Part shown: positions 27,430 to 36,784 of the stretch, in pieces
Layout: every line of letters begins with the position of its first letter
Position numbering within the stretch: the stretch's first letter is position 1
Assembly: GCA_903832625.1 (NCBI GenBank)
Contig: CAILCI010000027.1
Coordinates: 1 to 64,000, forward strand
Source of the DNA: an uncultured Burkholderiales bacterium
GTDB lineage: Bacteria; Pseudomonadota; Gammaproteobacteria; Burkholderiales; Burkholderiaceae_C
Direction: 5' to 3'
Length of the DNA: 64,000 bases
The notes under the pieces: generated by a model
Seen by the model: the letters and a program-made list of their open reading frames with translations, nothing else
Databases searched by the model: none
What the model was told of the DNA's origin: nothing
Translations under genes and position numbers: made by a program

Positions 27430-28481
27430 GTCCCGAGCAGCTTCAAACGCTTGATTTGCTTGCCACGTCGGTGGCTGTTGTGCGTGCCGACGGCATTGTG
27501 GTGTTTGCCAACGCTGCGCTGGAAGATGCAATGGGTCTGTCGCGGCGCAGCATCGAAGGCTCTTTGCTGACACAGTATTTTGTGGAATCCCTCACCTTGC
27601 AAAACGCCTTTGAGGGTGCGCAATCCAATGCCTTTGCGGCGCTGCGCTATGACGCGCAGTTGCATCGCAATGCGCAAGAACCATTGCCCGTGCACGTCAT
27701 CGTGGCGCCCACACATTTGGCGGGCCATGTCTTGGTCGAGTTGCTGCCCATCGAGCAACAGACCCGCCAAGACCGCGAGGAGCGCTTGATCGACCAAGCG
27801 CAGGCCAACAAGGAATTGATTCGAAACCTGGCGCATGAAATCAAAAATCCCCTTGGCGGCATTCGGGGGGCGGCTCAATTGCTGCAAATGGAGGTGGAAG
27901 GCCGGGATTTGGTGGAGTACACCCAAGTCATCATCCATGAGGCAGACAGACTGCAGTTGTTGGTAGACCGCTTGCTTGCACCACATCGGCGTCCGCATGT
28001 GGTGGGAGACGTCAATATTCACGAAGTTTGTGAACGTGTGCGCAGTTTGGTGCTTGCAGAGTTTCCAAAAGGCCTCAAAATGGTGCGTGATTACGATATC
28101 TCGATTCCAGAATTCCGAGGCGATCGCGAGCAATTGATTCAAGCGCTGCTCAACATCGTGCATAACGCGGCCTTGGCACTGGCTGAAAAGACCCAAGAAG
28201 GCTTGGCAGAGATCATTTTGCGCACCCGAATCACCCGCCAGGTGACTTTTGGCAAGCAACGCTATCGGCTGGCACTGGAATTGCATGTCATCGACAACGG
28301 GCCTGGAATTCCTCCTGAAATCAAAGACCGCTTGTTCTTTCCGCTGGTGTCGGGCAGAGACGGTGGGTCGGGATTAGGGTTGAATTTGGCACAAACATTT
28401 GTCCAACAGCACCACGGCTTGATTGAATGCGACAGCGTGGTGGGTCGCACAGATTTCAAAATTTTGATTCCCTTGCCTTGA
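27426..28481 (+). CDS. glnL: Nitrogen regulation sensor histidine kinase NtrB
   Basis: PAS region then LIRNLAHEIKNPLGGIRGAAQLL (H-box), N/G boxes DNGPGIPPE, GRDGGSGLGLNLA. Confidence 0.95.
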   Translation: MSPEQLQTLDLLATSVAVVRADGIVVFANAALEDAMGLSRRSIEGSLLTQYFVESLTLQNAFEGAQSNAFAALRYDAQLHRNAQEPLPVHVIVAPTHLAGHVLVELLPIEQQTRQDREERLIDQAQANKELIRNLAHEIKNPLGGIRGAAQLLQMEVEGRDLVEYTQVIIHEADRLQLLVDRLLAPHRRPHVVGDVNIHEVCERVRSLVLAEFPKGLKMVRDYDISIPEFRGDREQLIQALLNIVHNAALALAEKTQEGLAEIILRTRITRQVTFGKQRYRLALELHVIDNGPGIPPEIKDRLFFPLVSGRDGGSGLGLNLAQTFVQQHHGLIECDSVVGRTDFKILIPLP

Positions 28482-28514
28482 TGGCAAGGACTTTGACCAC
28501 AAGAAAGTAGCGTC

Positions 28515-30053
28515 ATGAAACCGATTTGGATTGTTGACGACGACCAGTCGATTCGATTCGTGCTTGAAAAAGCCTTGCAGCGTGAGAATTTGCCCACACG
28601 CAGCTTCACCAGCCCGCGCGAAGTGTTGCAGGCATTGAGCTTGGAAGGCGAGGATCAAGGTCCGCAAGTCTTGGTCAGCGACATTCGCATGCCGGGCGGC
28701 TCCGGGCTGGATTTGCTCACCAAGGTCAAAGAACGCCTGCCTTTGTTGCCCGTCATCATCATGACGGCGTTTTCTGATTTGGACAGCGCCGTCTCTGCCT
28801 TCCAAAACGGCGCGTTTGAATACTTGCCCAAACCCTTTGATTTACCCAAAGCGGTCGAGTTGATCCGACGTGCTGTTGACGAAAGTCAGCGCGAGCAAGC
28901 CCAAAGCGAGTTGCAAGACGCGGCTCCGGAAATGATGGGTCAAGCGCCCGCCATGCAAGACGTGTTTCGCGCCATTGGCCGCTTGAGCCAAAGCCATGTG
29001 ACCGTGCTCATCACGGGTGAGAGTGGCAGCGGCAAAGAGCTGGTCGCACGCGCTTTGCACAAACATTCACCGCGTGGTGACACCGGCACCAAGGGGCCGT
29101 TTGTGGCGATCAACACAGCGGCTATTCCGAAAGATTTGCTGGAGAGCGAGTTGTTTGGGCATGAACGCGGCGCGTTCACTGGCGCACAAAGCACGCGTCG
29201 AGGTCGCTTTGAACAAGCCGACGGTGGCACCTTGTTCTTGGACGAAATTGGCGACATGCCGTTTGATTTGCAAACCCGCTTGTTGCGCGTGTTGAGCGAT
29301 GGCAACTTCTACCGCGTAGGCGGCCACAGCGCCATCAAAGCCAATGTGCGGGTCATTGCCGCCACTCACCAAGACTTAGAAAAACGCGTCAAAGACGGCG
29401 TGTTTCGCGAAGATTTGTACCACCGCTTGAACGTCATTCGACTGCGTTTGCCCGCCTTGCGCGAACGGCGCGAAGACAGTCCAGTGCTCACGCGCCACTT
29501 TTTGCAACAAAGTGCGCAGCAGTTGGGTGTGGAGTCCAAACGCATTGCCGAGAGTGCGCAAGCGGTGCTCGATCAATTTGCGTTTCCAGGCAATGTGCGT
29601 CAGTTGGAGAACATCTGTCATTGGCTCACCGTCATGGCACCGTCGCAAGTCATCGAGCCTAAAGACTTGCCGCCTGAGGTGATGCAGCAACAAGCGCCAG
29701 TGGCCGAACAGTCCAATGTGGCCGTCGATGCGCTGTATTCCGAGCCCTTGCATCACGAGGTCAGCCTCTCGTCCCAAGAAACGGGGCAGGCGAGCGCGCT
29801 GCTCAAAGCGCCCCCAGTGGTGCTCAATATGCCCGGCTCCGATTGGGAACAAGGCTTTGAAGCCGAAGCCATGAGCTTATTGGTGGCAGGCCGCACGGAT
29901 GTGTGGGACACCTTGGTCAACCGCGTGGAGGCGCGCTTGATTCAAACCGCGCTGGCAAACACAAGAGGTCGGCGCATTGAGGCTGCGCAAAAGCTCGGCA
30001 TTGGCCGCAACACCATCACCCGAAAAATTCAAGATTTGGGTTTAGAAGACTGA
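28515..30053 (+). CDS. glnG: Nitrogen regulation response regulator NtrC (sigma54 activator)
   Basis: REC domain IWIVDDDQSIRFVLEKAL; GESGSGKELVARALHKHSPR; ELFGHERGAFTGA (GAFTGA); Fis-type HTH RIEAAQKLGIGRNTITRKI. Confidence 0.96.
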   Translation: MKPIWIVDDDQSIRFVLEKALQRENLPTRSFTSPREVLQALSLEGEDQGPQVLVSDIRMPGGSGLDLLTKVKERLPLLPVIIMTAFSDLDSAVSAFQNGAFEYLPKPFDLPKAVELIRRAVDESQREQAQSELQDAAPEMMGQAPAMQDVFRAIGRLSQSHVTVLITGESGSGKELVARALHKHSPRGDTGTKGPFVAINTAAIPKDLLESELFGHERGAFTGAQSTRRGRFEQADGGTLFLDEIGDMPFDLQTRLLRVLSDGNFYRVGGHSAIKANVRVIAATHQDLEKRVKDGVFREDLYHRLNVIRLRLPALRERREDSPVLTRHFLQQSAQQLGVESKRIAESAQAVLDQFAFPGNVRQLENICHWLTVMAPSQVIEPKDLPPEVMQQQAPVAEQSNVAVDALYSEPLHHEVSLSSQETGQASALLKAPPVVLNMPGSDWEQGFEAEAMSLLVAGRTDVWDTLVNRVEARLIQTALANTRGRRIEAAQKLGIGRNTITRKIQDLGLED

Positions 30054-30070
30054 GCGTTGAAGCTCATCGA

Positions 30071-30835
30071 CTAAGCCAGCGTCACCACCACAGGCGTATG
30101 GTCGCTGGGACGCTCGTTTTGGCGTGGAGTTTTGTCGATGACGCATGCCGTCACCTGGGGTGTCAGCGCAGCGCTGACCAAAATATGGTCTATTCGCAAG
30201 CCCCGATTGCGCCTGAAGGCAAATTCGCGGTAGTCCCACCAGCTGTAGCTTTTCTCGGGTTGTTCAAACAGGCGGAAAGCATCGCAAAGTCCCAAATCAA
30301 TCAGGCCTTGAAAATGATCGCGCTCTTGCACGGTGCAGTGAATCGTGTCTTTCAGAGCCACCGGGTCCCACACATCGCGGTCGTCCACGGTGATGTTGAA
30401 GTCACCCATGAGCAAGAGCTTTTCGTGTATTGACAACTCGCTTTTTAACCACTCGCGCAGTGCATCAAGCCAGCGCATTTTGTAGACAAATTTGTCGCTC
30501 TCAGGTGCTTGGCCATTGGGGAAATACGCGCCAATCACGCGAACGCCTTGAACCGTTGCGGCAATCACACGCGCCATGTCGTCTTCGAAATGCGGAATGT
30601 TTTTTTGCACATCAGAGATGGCGTGCTTGGACAAAATGGCCACACCGTTGTAGGTTTTTTGTCCAAAAAACGCCACCTGAAATCCCGCCGCTTCAATGGC
30701 TTCGCGCGGGAATTTATCGTCGGTGGTTTTGGTCTCTTGCAGCACCAATGCGTCCACTGGATTGGCCGCGAGCCAATCCAAGACTTGGGGGAGGCGAACC
30801 GTCAATGAGTTGACGTTCCAAGTAGCAAATTGCAT
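30071..30835 (-). CDS. xth: Exodeoxyribonuclease III
   Basis: MQFATWNVNSLTVRLPQVLDWL...LQETKTTDDKFP...GDFNITVDDRDVWDP...RIDHILVS. Confidence 0.93.
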   Translation of the reverse strand: MQFATWNVNSLTVRLPQVLDWLAANPVDALVLQETKTTDDKFPREAIEAAGFQVAFFGQKTYNGVAILSKHAISDVQKNIPHFEDDMARVIAATVQGVRVIGAYFPNGQAPESDKFVYKMRWLDALREWLKSELSIHEKLLLMGDFNITVDDRDVWDPVALKDTIHCTVQERDHFQGLIDLGLCDAFRLFEQPEKSYSWWDYREFAFRRNRGLRIDHILVSAALTPQVTACVIDKTPRQNERPSDHTPVVVTLA

Positions 30836-30852
30836 GGGTGCTGCGCGCGCCT

Positions 30853-31425
30853 TTAAATGTGTAGGAAAGCCAAAACACCCACGGCCACGCCAGCGCTGGC
30901 TGTGCCGTACATGGCCATTTGCAGCCAGCGTTTGCGCGTCAGCAGAGCAATCGCGGCCATGGCAATGGCCACTTGCAGCAGCGTGGTGGCTTGCGCCCAG
31001 CGGTGGTGCTCATGCATTTCATGGTCGGACTCTTCATCCCAATGCGCGGATTCGGCTTCTAGCTTTTCGGCGTTGGCTTTGATATCGCCTTTTTCAGATT
31101 TGTAGCGCGCAATTTCTTTTTCGTAGAAATCACGTTTAGCGGGCGCCAACTCCATTGCCAATTCGCTCAGGTTTTGTTTGCCGCTTTTGGCTTGGTAGAA
31201 GTTCCATTGGTTAGACGCTTCGGTTTTTTTGATGGCAGCATTGTTTTTGTACAAACTCGCGTTGGCTTGGGTGGCGCCGGCCATGTAGCCAAAAATTGCG
31301 CCTACCGTTGCGATCACCGCAGTGAACATGGCAATGCGGTTGGTGAAGCTGTTGCCGTGGCCTTCGGCAGCGTGTTCCATCTCGTGATCATGCGGGCCGT
31401 GAACGTGAAATCCATCTTCAGACAT
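30853..31425 (-). CDS. DUF4337 family membrane protein
   Basis: FTNRIAMFTAVIATVGAIFGYMAGATQANASLYKNNAAIKKTEASNQWNFYQAKSGKQNLSELA. Confidence 0.8.
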   Translation of the reverse strand: MSEDGFHVHGPHDHEMEHAAEGHGNSFTNRIAMFTAVIATVGAIFGYMAGATQANASLYKNNAAIKKTEASNQWNFYQAKSGKQNLSELAMELAPAKRDFYEKEIARYKSEKGDIKANAEKLEAESAHWDEESDHEMHEHHRWAQATTLLQVAIAMAAIALLTRKRWLQMAMYGTASAGVAVGVLAFLHI

Positions 31426-31443
31426 GGTGCTTTTTCCTTGTGG

Positions 31444-31929
31444 TTAAGAACGCGCAAGCTTAACAAAGTGGTATGTCAAACCTTTGTTTGACACATGCGA
31501 GTCGCGTTGTGTTTCTCGCCAAGCAGCGTCCAGAGCGGGAGCAAAGGCGTCACCTTCAAAATCTGCCTCAATTTCTGTTACCACCACTTCACTGGCCAGC
31601 GGCATGGCTTGTGCATAAATCTGTGCGCCGCCTATTACCCACAAATCTTGATCGGGCGCGCACAGGTGAATGGCTTGCTCAATGCTGTGCACCACAGTTG
31701 CACCGCTGGCTTGCCAATCTGTTTGGCGGGTGATCACGATGTTTTGTCGACCTGGCAAAGGCTTAAATTGCGCGGGCAAAGAATCCCATGTTTTGCGTCC
31801 CATCACAACCGGGCAGCCCAAGGTGGTGCGCTTGAAATGCGCCAAGTCCTCCGGCAAATGCCAAGGCAATTGGTTGTTGACACCAATCACGCCGTTGCGC
31901 GCGCGCGCATAGATCAGTTTGAGGGCCAT
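31444..31929 (-). CDS. folA: Dihydrofolate reductase
   Basis: KLIYARARNGVIGVNNQLPWHLPEDLAHFKRTTLGCPVVMGRKTWDSLP. Confidence 0.96.
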   Translation of the reverse strand: MALKLIYARARNGVIGVNNQLPWHLPEDLAHFKRTTLGCPVVMGRKTWDSLPAQFKPLPGRQNIVITRQTDWQASGATVVHSIEQAIHLCAPDQDLWVIGGAQIYAQAMPLASEVVVTEIEADFEGDAFAPALDAAWRETQRDSHVSNKGLTYHFVKLARS

Positions 31930-31932
31930 GGC

Positions 31933-32760
31933 TTAAACGGCAACCGGTGCTTTGATGGCGTCGTGACAGCGATAGTCTTGAATTTCAAAGTCTTCGTAGG
32001 CGTAGTCAAAGATGGAATCAGGTTTGCGTTTGATGTGGAGCGTGGGATAGGCGTGCGCTTGACGGCTGAGTTGCAACTCGACTTGCTCGCGGTGGTTGCT
32101 GTAGATGTGACAGTCCCCGCCTGTCCACACAAAATCACCCACGTCCAAATTGCATTGCTGCGCCATCATGTGTGTGAGCAGTGCGTAGCTGGCAATGTTG
32201 AAAGGCACGCCTAGAAAAATATCTGCACTACGCTGATAAAGCTGACAACTGAGCTTGGCACGCTCACCCGGGTGTTGCGCGGGCGCGACATAGAACTGAA
32301 AAAAAGCATGGCACGGCATGAGCGCCATTTTGTCCAGATCGGCCACATTCCAAGCACTCACGATCATGCGGCGCGAGTCAGGATTGGACTTGAGGGTTTT
32401 GATGACCTCAGAAATCTGATCAATGTGTCGGCCATCGGGTGTCGGCCAGCTGCGCCATTGAACACCGTAGACGGGACCTAAATCGCCATCTTCGCGTGCC
32501 CATTCGTCCCAGATCGTGACACCTCGTTCTTTGAGCCAGTTGTTGTTGCTTGACCCCGTGAGAAACCACAACAGCTCTTGAATGATGGATTTGACATGGA
32601 CTTTTTTGGTCGTCACCAAAGGAAAACCTTCGCTCAAATCAAAGCGCATTTGATAGCCAAAAACGCTGGTCGTTCCAGTACCGGTGCGGTCAGTTTTTGC
32701 AACGCCTTGCGTGTACACATGGCGCATGAAATCTTCATATTGTTGGCGTATGGGCTTCAT
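31933..32760 (-). CDS. thyA: Thymidylate synthase
   Basis: [31 protein letters not shown]...[14 protein letters not shown]...[29 protein letters not shown]. Confidence 0.98.
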   Translation of the reverse strand: MKPIRQQYEDFMRHVYTQGVAKTDRTGTGTTSVFGYQMRFDLSEGFPLVTTKKVHVKSIIQELLWFLTGSSNNNWLKERGVTIWDEWAREDGDLGPVYGVQWRSWPTPDGRHIDQISEVIKTLKSNPDSRRMIVSAWNVADLDKMALMPCHAFFQFYVAPAQHPGERAKLSCQLYQRSADIFLGVPFNIASYALLTHMMAQQCNLDVGDFVWTGGDCHIYSNHREQVELQLSRQAHAYPTLHIKRKPDSIFDYAYEDFEIQDYRCHDAIKAPVAV

Positions 32761-32871
32761 GGTTTGGATGGCTGAAGGTTGTAGAAAATCAATTTAATGG
32801 TATTTTTGAGAAATAACATTTTAATGGCACACCAAAAAATAGACGTATAGTTTGATAGTCTAGTTGGCGCA

Positions 32872-32899
32872 TTGACGTTTTTAATAACAAGTGTAACAT
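32872..32899 (+). promoter_or_regulatory. Candidate sigma70 promoter for the RodZ-like/bactofilin module
   Basis: TTGACG-N16-TAACAT in an AT-rich divergent intergenic region. Confidence 0.4.
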
Positions 32900-32935
32900 T
32901 CTAATTTCTGAAGCGTTACTCAACCTCAAATCAAC

Positions 32936-33916
32936 ATGAATACAAAGATTCAGCCAGATTTGTACGTAATTTATGAAAATTGCGATCCTGATTTTTTGCG
33001 TCAATGTCGCGAAGCCGCAGGCATGGATGAGACGACTTTGGCACGCATTGCTTGTTTGTCGCTGTCGCAAGTCAGGCAATTGCAAGACGGTACGGGAGAC
33101 GGGTTGTTCTATTCTCCCACCATCAGGCGTCAAGCCTACAAGCGTTTGCTGATGATTTTAGGGGCTGAGCCCCCAATGCCCGCCCCCGTAGAAACCGCAG
33201 TTTCAAGCGAACCCGCGAGCTTGCCGCCTTCCGCCATGTTGGAGAAGTTGGACCGAATCGTGGCCATGTCATCGCCCAACCCGTCGGTGTATGCGCCAGC
33301 TTGGAGCCTGCGGGGCGCGCTGCAAACCGGCGCAATGGCAATATGGGGGCGCCGTCAATTGATGGGGTCATTTGTATTGCTGCTTGGAGCTGTTGGCGCC
33401 TTGATGCTGAGTCAATTTCAGCCCGAAGCTATTTCGCGGCAGTTGGCCAAATCGGACCTGCCCGCAACTGACGCAGCTCCCCCAGCTCCTGCAGCGCCCG
33501 TTTTGACGGCTGTGGCTTACAACGCCCCCGCAAGTTCGCCACAGCTGCTTCCTGCCACTACGCTAGAAACGCAAGCCAGCTCAACGGATGCGGCAAATGC
33601 GGCGCCAGCTGGGTCGCCCGATTGCGGCTTTGTTACAGACAAGCTCGAAGCTGTATCGGCCATGTCGCCCAGCAAGGCCGGCAACTATGTGCATGTGGTG
33701 GCTCAAATGCCGATCGATGTGTGCATCGTCGATAGCAACAAAAAAGCCACTGTGCTTCACCTCAAGGCAGGCGAAGGCCGAAGTGTTTATGGTGGCGCGC
33801 CCTGGCAGCTGTCAGCCAATAATTTACAAAACACCCAAATATTTTTTCAGGGCTGGCGCATCATCGTACCCGCTCAGGCCAATCAACGCTTGATGTTGGT
33901 TGAAACTGGTTTGTGA
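32936..33916 (+). CDS. RodZ-like membrane protein (N-terminal HTH, single TM, C-terminal DUF4115-like domain)
   Basis: FLRQCREAAGMDETTLARIACLSLSQVRQLQDG (HTH); TM LMGSFVLLLGAVGALML; Pro/Ala linker; VCIVDSNKKATVLHLKAGEGRSVYGGAPWQLSANN. Confidence 0.6.
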   Translation: MNTKIQPDLYVIYENCDPDFLRQCREAAGMDETTLARIACLSLSQVRQLQDGTGDGLFYSPTIRRQAYKRLLMILGAEPPMPAPVETAVSSEPASLPPSAMLEKLDRIVAMSSPNPSVYAPAWSLRGALQTGAMAIWGRRQLMGSFVLLLGAVGALMLSQFQPEAISRQLAKSDLPATDAAPPAPAAPVLTAVAYNAPASSPQLLPATTLETQASSTDAANAAPAGSPDCGFVTDKLEAVSAMSPSKAGNYVHVVAQMPIDVCIVDSNKKATVLHLKAGEGRSVYGGAPWQLSANNLQNTQIFFQGWRIIVPAQANQRLMLVETGL

Positions 33917-33925
33917 TGTGGCCTT

Positions 33926-34315
33926 ATGTTTCAACTCAAAGCGCTGTCTAAAAGCGCACTCTCATCTCGCCAACCCAATCTCCAAACCGTGATCGGTCGC
34001 TCCGCTGTGATTGAGGGGAGTTTGGTGTCTCAAGAATTGGTGCATCTCAAAGGACGTGTAGTGGGCAATATTCGCGTCACGGGGGGACCTAATGCGCAAT
34101 TGAAAGTCTTGTCACATGCTGAGGTAGATGGCGATATCTTGGCGCAAGAAGCCACGGTCAATGGGACGGTTAACGGTAATATTGAGGCGACAGGGCGTGT
34201 CGAGCTCCATGCCAGCGCCCGAGTCAACGGCAATATTTCTTACAGCACCATGGCCATTGAGCATGGCGCCAAACTTTTTGGGCTGATGAATCCAGATGCA
34301 AAAACAGTTCCCTGA
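33926..34315 (+). CDS. Bactofilin (polymer-forming cytoskeletal protein)
   Basis: TVIGRSAVIEGSLVSQELVHLKGRVVGNIRVTGGPNAQLKVLSHAEVDGDILAQEATVNGTVNGNIEATGRVELHASARVNGNI; beta-helix repeats. Confidence 0.88.
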   Translation: MFQLKALSKSALSSRQPNLQTVIGRSAVIEGSLVSQELVHLKGRVVGNIRVTGGPNAQLKVLSHAEVDGDILAQEATVNGTVNGNIEATGRVELHASARVNGNISYSTMAIEHGAKLFGLMNPDAKTVP

Positions 34316-34970
34316 AGTTCGAACCAGCCTTGGCCATGTGGCAGTGGTCGATGACGACGCCTCAGTTCGACGCAGTTTGAGTAATTTGCTGGAACAAGCG
34401 GGTTATCGTGTGGATTGCTTTGACAGCGCGCAAACCTACTTGGACAAAAACCCAGTAGTGGACGTGATGCTGCTGGATATGCGCATGCCCAAGTTGAGCG
34501 GCGTAAATTTACAAGAAAAAATTAAAAATAACAATTCTTATACACCTATAGTTTTCATAAGCGGAGACAGTAGACCCGACGAAATCATCAAAGCCATGAA
34601 ACAAGGCGCCATCGATTTTTTATTGAAACCCTTCACCGCACAAACTGTGTTGGAAGTGCTCGCCAAGGCCATGCAAACCTCGGTGCAAAACTCCAGTTTG
34701 AGGGCGAAAAATGAGCGCGTGAGCGAGATGCTCAAACGCCTGACACCGCGCGAGCTAGAAGTCTGTCATTGGATGGTACGCGGCTACTCGAACCAACAAA
34801 TCTCGGTGCTCGATGGTGCGGCGGCGTCCACCATCAAGCTCCATCGCGCTCGCGTGATGGAGAAAATAGAAGTGCAATCGCTGCCTGAACTCATCGATTT
34901 GCTGTCAGGTCTAGAAATCAATATTCAGCCGCGTTCGTTGTTGTCGTTGACACCACTCGCCCAGGATTGA
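34296..34970 (+). CDS. FixJ/NarL-type response regulator (REC + LuxR HTH), orphan
   Basis: VAVVDDDASVRRSLSNLLEQAGYRVDCFDSA..LLDMRMPKLSG; LTPRELEVCHWMVRGYSNQQIS. Confidence 0.9.
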   Translation: MQKQFPEVRTSLGHVAVVDDDASVRRSLSNLLEQAGYRVDCFDSAQTYLDKNPVVDVMLLDMRMPKLSGVNLQEKIKNNNSYTPIVFISGDSRPDEIIKAMKQGAIDFLLKPFTAQTVLEVLAKAMQTSVQNSSLRAKNERVSEMLKRLTPRELEVCHWMVRGYSNQQISVLDGAAASTIKLHRARVMEKIEVQSLPELIDLLSGLEINIQPRSLLSLTPLAQD

Positions 34971-36360
34971 GCGTGCCTTTGGGATCCAACGTACGCTTGA
35001 TTTGACGCATCCAAGCCAAAGCGGTGGGGTCTTTGTATTTGGGCAAGCTCTCTAGCTTGAGGCTGCCAATGCCGTGTTCGGCTGAAATCGAACCCTCAAA
35101 GCGTTGGACTGCTGCATACACCAGTTCATTGACTTGGGACTCATAGGTCGCCAAAAAACTGGCCGCATCGACGCCTGCCGGAGACTGCACGTTGTAGTGC
35201 AAATTGCCATCGCCCAAATGGCCAAAATTAACCATGCGAACGCCGGGAACGTGCGCTTGGAGCAAGGCATCTGTTTGCGCAACAAAGGCGGCAATGGCGG
35301 AGACTGGCAATGAAATATCGTGTTTGATGTTCAAGCCCTCTTGCGCTTGCGCCAAGGTAATGCTTTCGCGAATATGCCAAAAATTTCGGGCTTGAGAGAG
35401 ATTTTCAGCAATCACCGCGTCGCTCACGCAAGATGTTTCAAGTGCTGTTTCTAACAAACGTTCAAACTGTGTGCGGGCGTGCTCTTGTGTTTCGGTGTCT
35501 GAGTTCTCAAGCAACACGCAATAAGGCGTTTGTTGCCACAAAGGCACACGCAAATTTGGGAAATGCTTGTCCACCAAACTCAGCGCAAATTGCCCCATCA
35601 TTTCAAAACCAGTGAGGTTGGCGCCTAAATGTTGGTGTGCCAATTGCAGCAATTTGACCGCATCTTCTACCGATGGCACGGCCGCCCAAGCGGTGAGTTT
35701 GGCGGCTGGCGTGGGGTAGAGCTTCATGGTCGCAGAGGTGATGATGCCCAGCGTACCTTCGCTGCCAATGACCAAATTGCGCAAGTCGTAGCCCGTGTTG
35801 TCTTTGCGCAAACCTGTGAGACCGTGAATGATCTCGCCTTGCGCGGTCACGATCTCAAGCCCCAAACACAGCTCGCGTGCATTGCCGTAGCGCACCACTT
35901 GCGTGCCACCCGCATTCGTGGCCAAGTTGCCGCCCAAGGTGCAACTGCCCTCCGAGCCCAAACTCAGCGGAAACAACAAGCCCGCGGTTTCTGCGGCTTG
36001 TTGCACCGCCATCAGCACGCAGCCCGCCTCAGCCGTCAGCGTGAGGTTGGCCGGATCGATGGCGCGCACGCGGTTCATGCGTTGCAAACTCAGCACCACT
36101 TGGCTGGCGCTGGCGTCTGGGATCGAGCCCACCACCAAGCCCGTGTTGCCGCCTTGCGGCACGATGCTCACGCCAGCGTCGGCGCAGGCCTTCACCACCG
36201 CAGCCACTTGCTCGGTGTTGGCTGGGCGCACGACGGCCAGCGCTTTGCCACGGCTGCGTTTGCGCCAGTCTTGTTCGTAGGCAGATAAATCGCCCTCGGT
36301 GAGCACAAAAGCCTCGCCTAGCAAGGCGCGAAGCTGGTCGAGCAGTGCGGGCTTAGTCAT
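34918..36360 (-). CDS. FAD-binding oxidoreductase (GlcD/D-2-hydroxyacid dehydrogenase family)
   Basis: VVPQGGNTGLVVGSIP-like region; GNLATNAGGTQVVRYGNARELCLGLEIV; SAEHGIGSLKLESLPKYKDP; start at ATG 36360. Confidence 0.9.
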   Translation of the reverse strand: MTKPALLDQLRALLGEAFVLTEGDLSAYEQDWRKRSRGKALAVVRPANTEQVAAVVKACADAGVSIVPQGGNTGLVVGSIPDASASQVVLSLQRMNRVRAIDPANLTLTAEAGCVLMAVQQAAETAGLLFPLSLGSEGSCTLGGNLATNAGGTQVVRYGNARELCLGLEIVTAQGEIIHGLTGLRKDNTGYDLRNLVIGSEGTLGIITSATMKLYPTPAAKLTAWAAVPSVEDAVKLLQLAHQHLGANLTGFEMMGQFALSLVDKHFPNLRVPLWQQTPYCVLLENSDTETQEHARTQFERLLETALETSCVSDAVIAENLSQARNFWHIRESITLAQAQEGLNIKHDISLPVSAIAAFVAQTDALLQAHVPGVRMVNFGHLGDGNLHYNVQSPAGVDAASFLATYESQVNELVYAAVQRFEGSISAEHGIGSLKLESLPKYKDPTALAWMRQIKRTLDPKGTLNPGRVVSTTTTNAAEY

Positions 36361-36784
36361 GGTTTGCATTACTGTTGTTGAGGGAGGCAAAACGCAAGCG
36401 CACATGCAGCGCGCAAGCGGTGAACAAGCTGAGGCACAACAAAAGCTCGATCATGGCGAAATAGTTGCTGGGCGCATGGTCGCCATAGGCTCTGACCACC
36501 GCTTCGGTGAAATACAGCCAAATCAACAAGCTCACCCAACGGTAGGTGTACATGCGATGTTTGAGCAAACCGCTCAAAGGAATGCACAGGGGCAGCGCCT
36601 TGAGCGCCAACAAAGTGCCGCCGGGTCGCAACGGGGCGAGCCAAAGTTCCCAAATCAGACTCAGAACAATCAAGCCCAGCAGGCTGGCGACCGCCATCCA
36701 ACGGGTGATTTCAACAGCGCGTGGCGCAATGATTTGGGGTGATTCTGAAAAGTGGGGCATAGGTAGTGGCATGATTCGGGTCAT
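36353..36784 (-). CDS. DUF2069 family membrane protein
   Basis: 143 aa, TM segments, YRWVSLLIWLYFTEAVVRAYGD; start 36784 or 36772. Confidence 0.75.
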   Translation of the reverse strand: MTRIMPLPMPHFSESPQIIAPRAVEITRWMAVASLLGLIVLSLIWELWLAPLRPGGTLLALKALPLCIPLSGLLKHRMYTYRWVSLLIWLYFTEAVVRAYGDHAPSNYFAMIELLLCLSLFTACALHVRLRFASLNNSNANHD

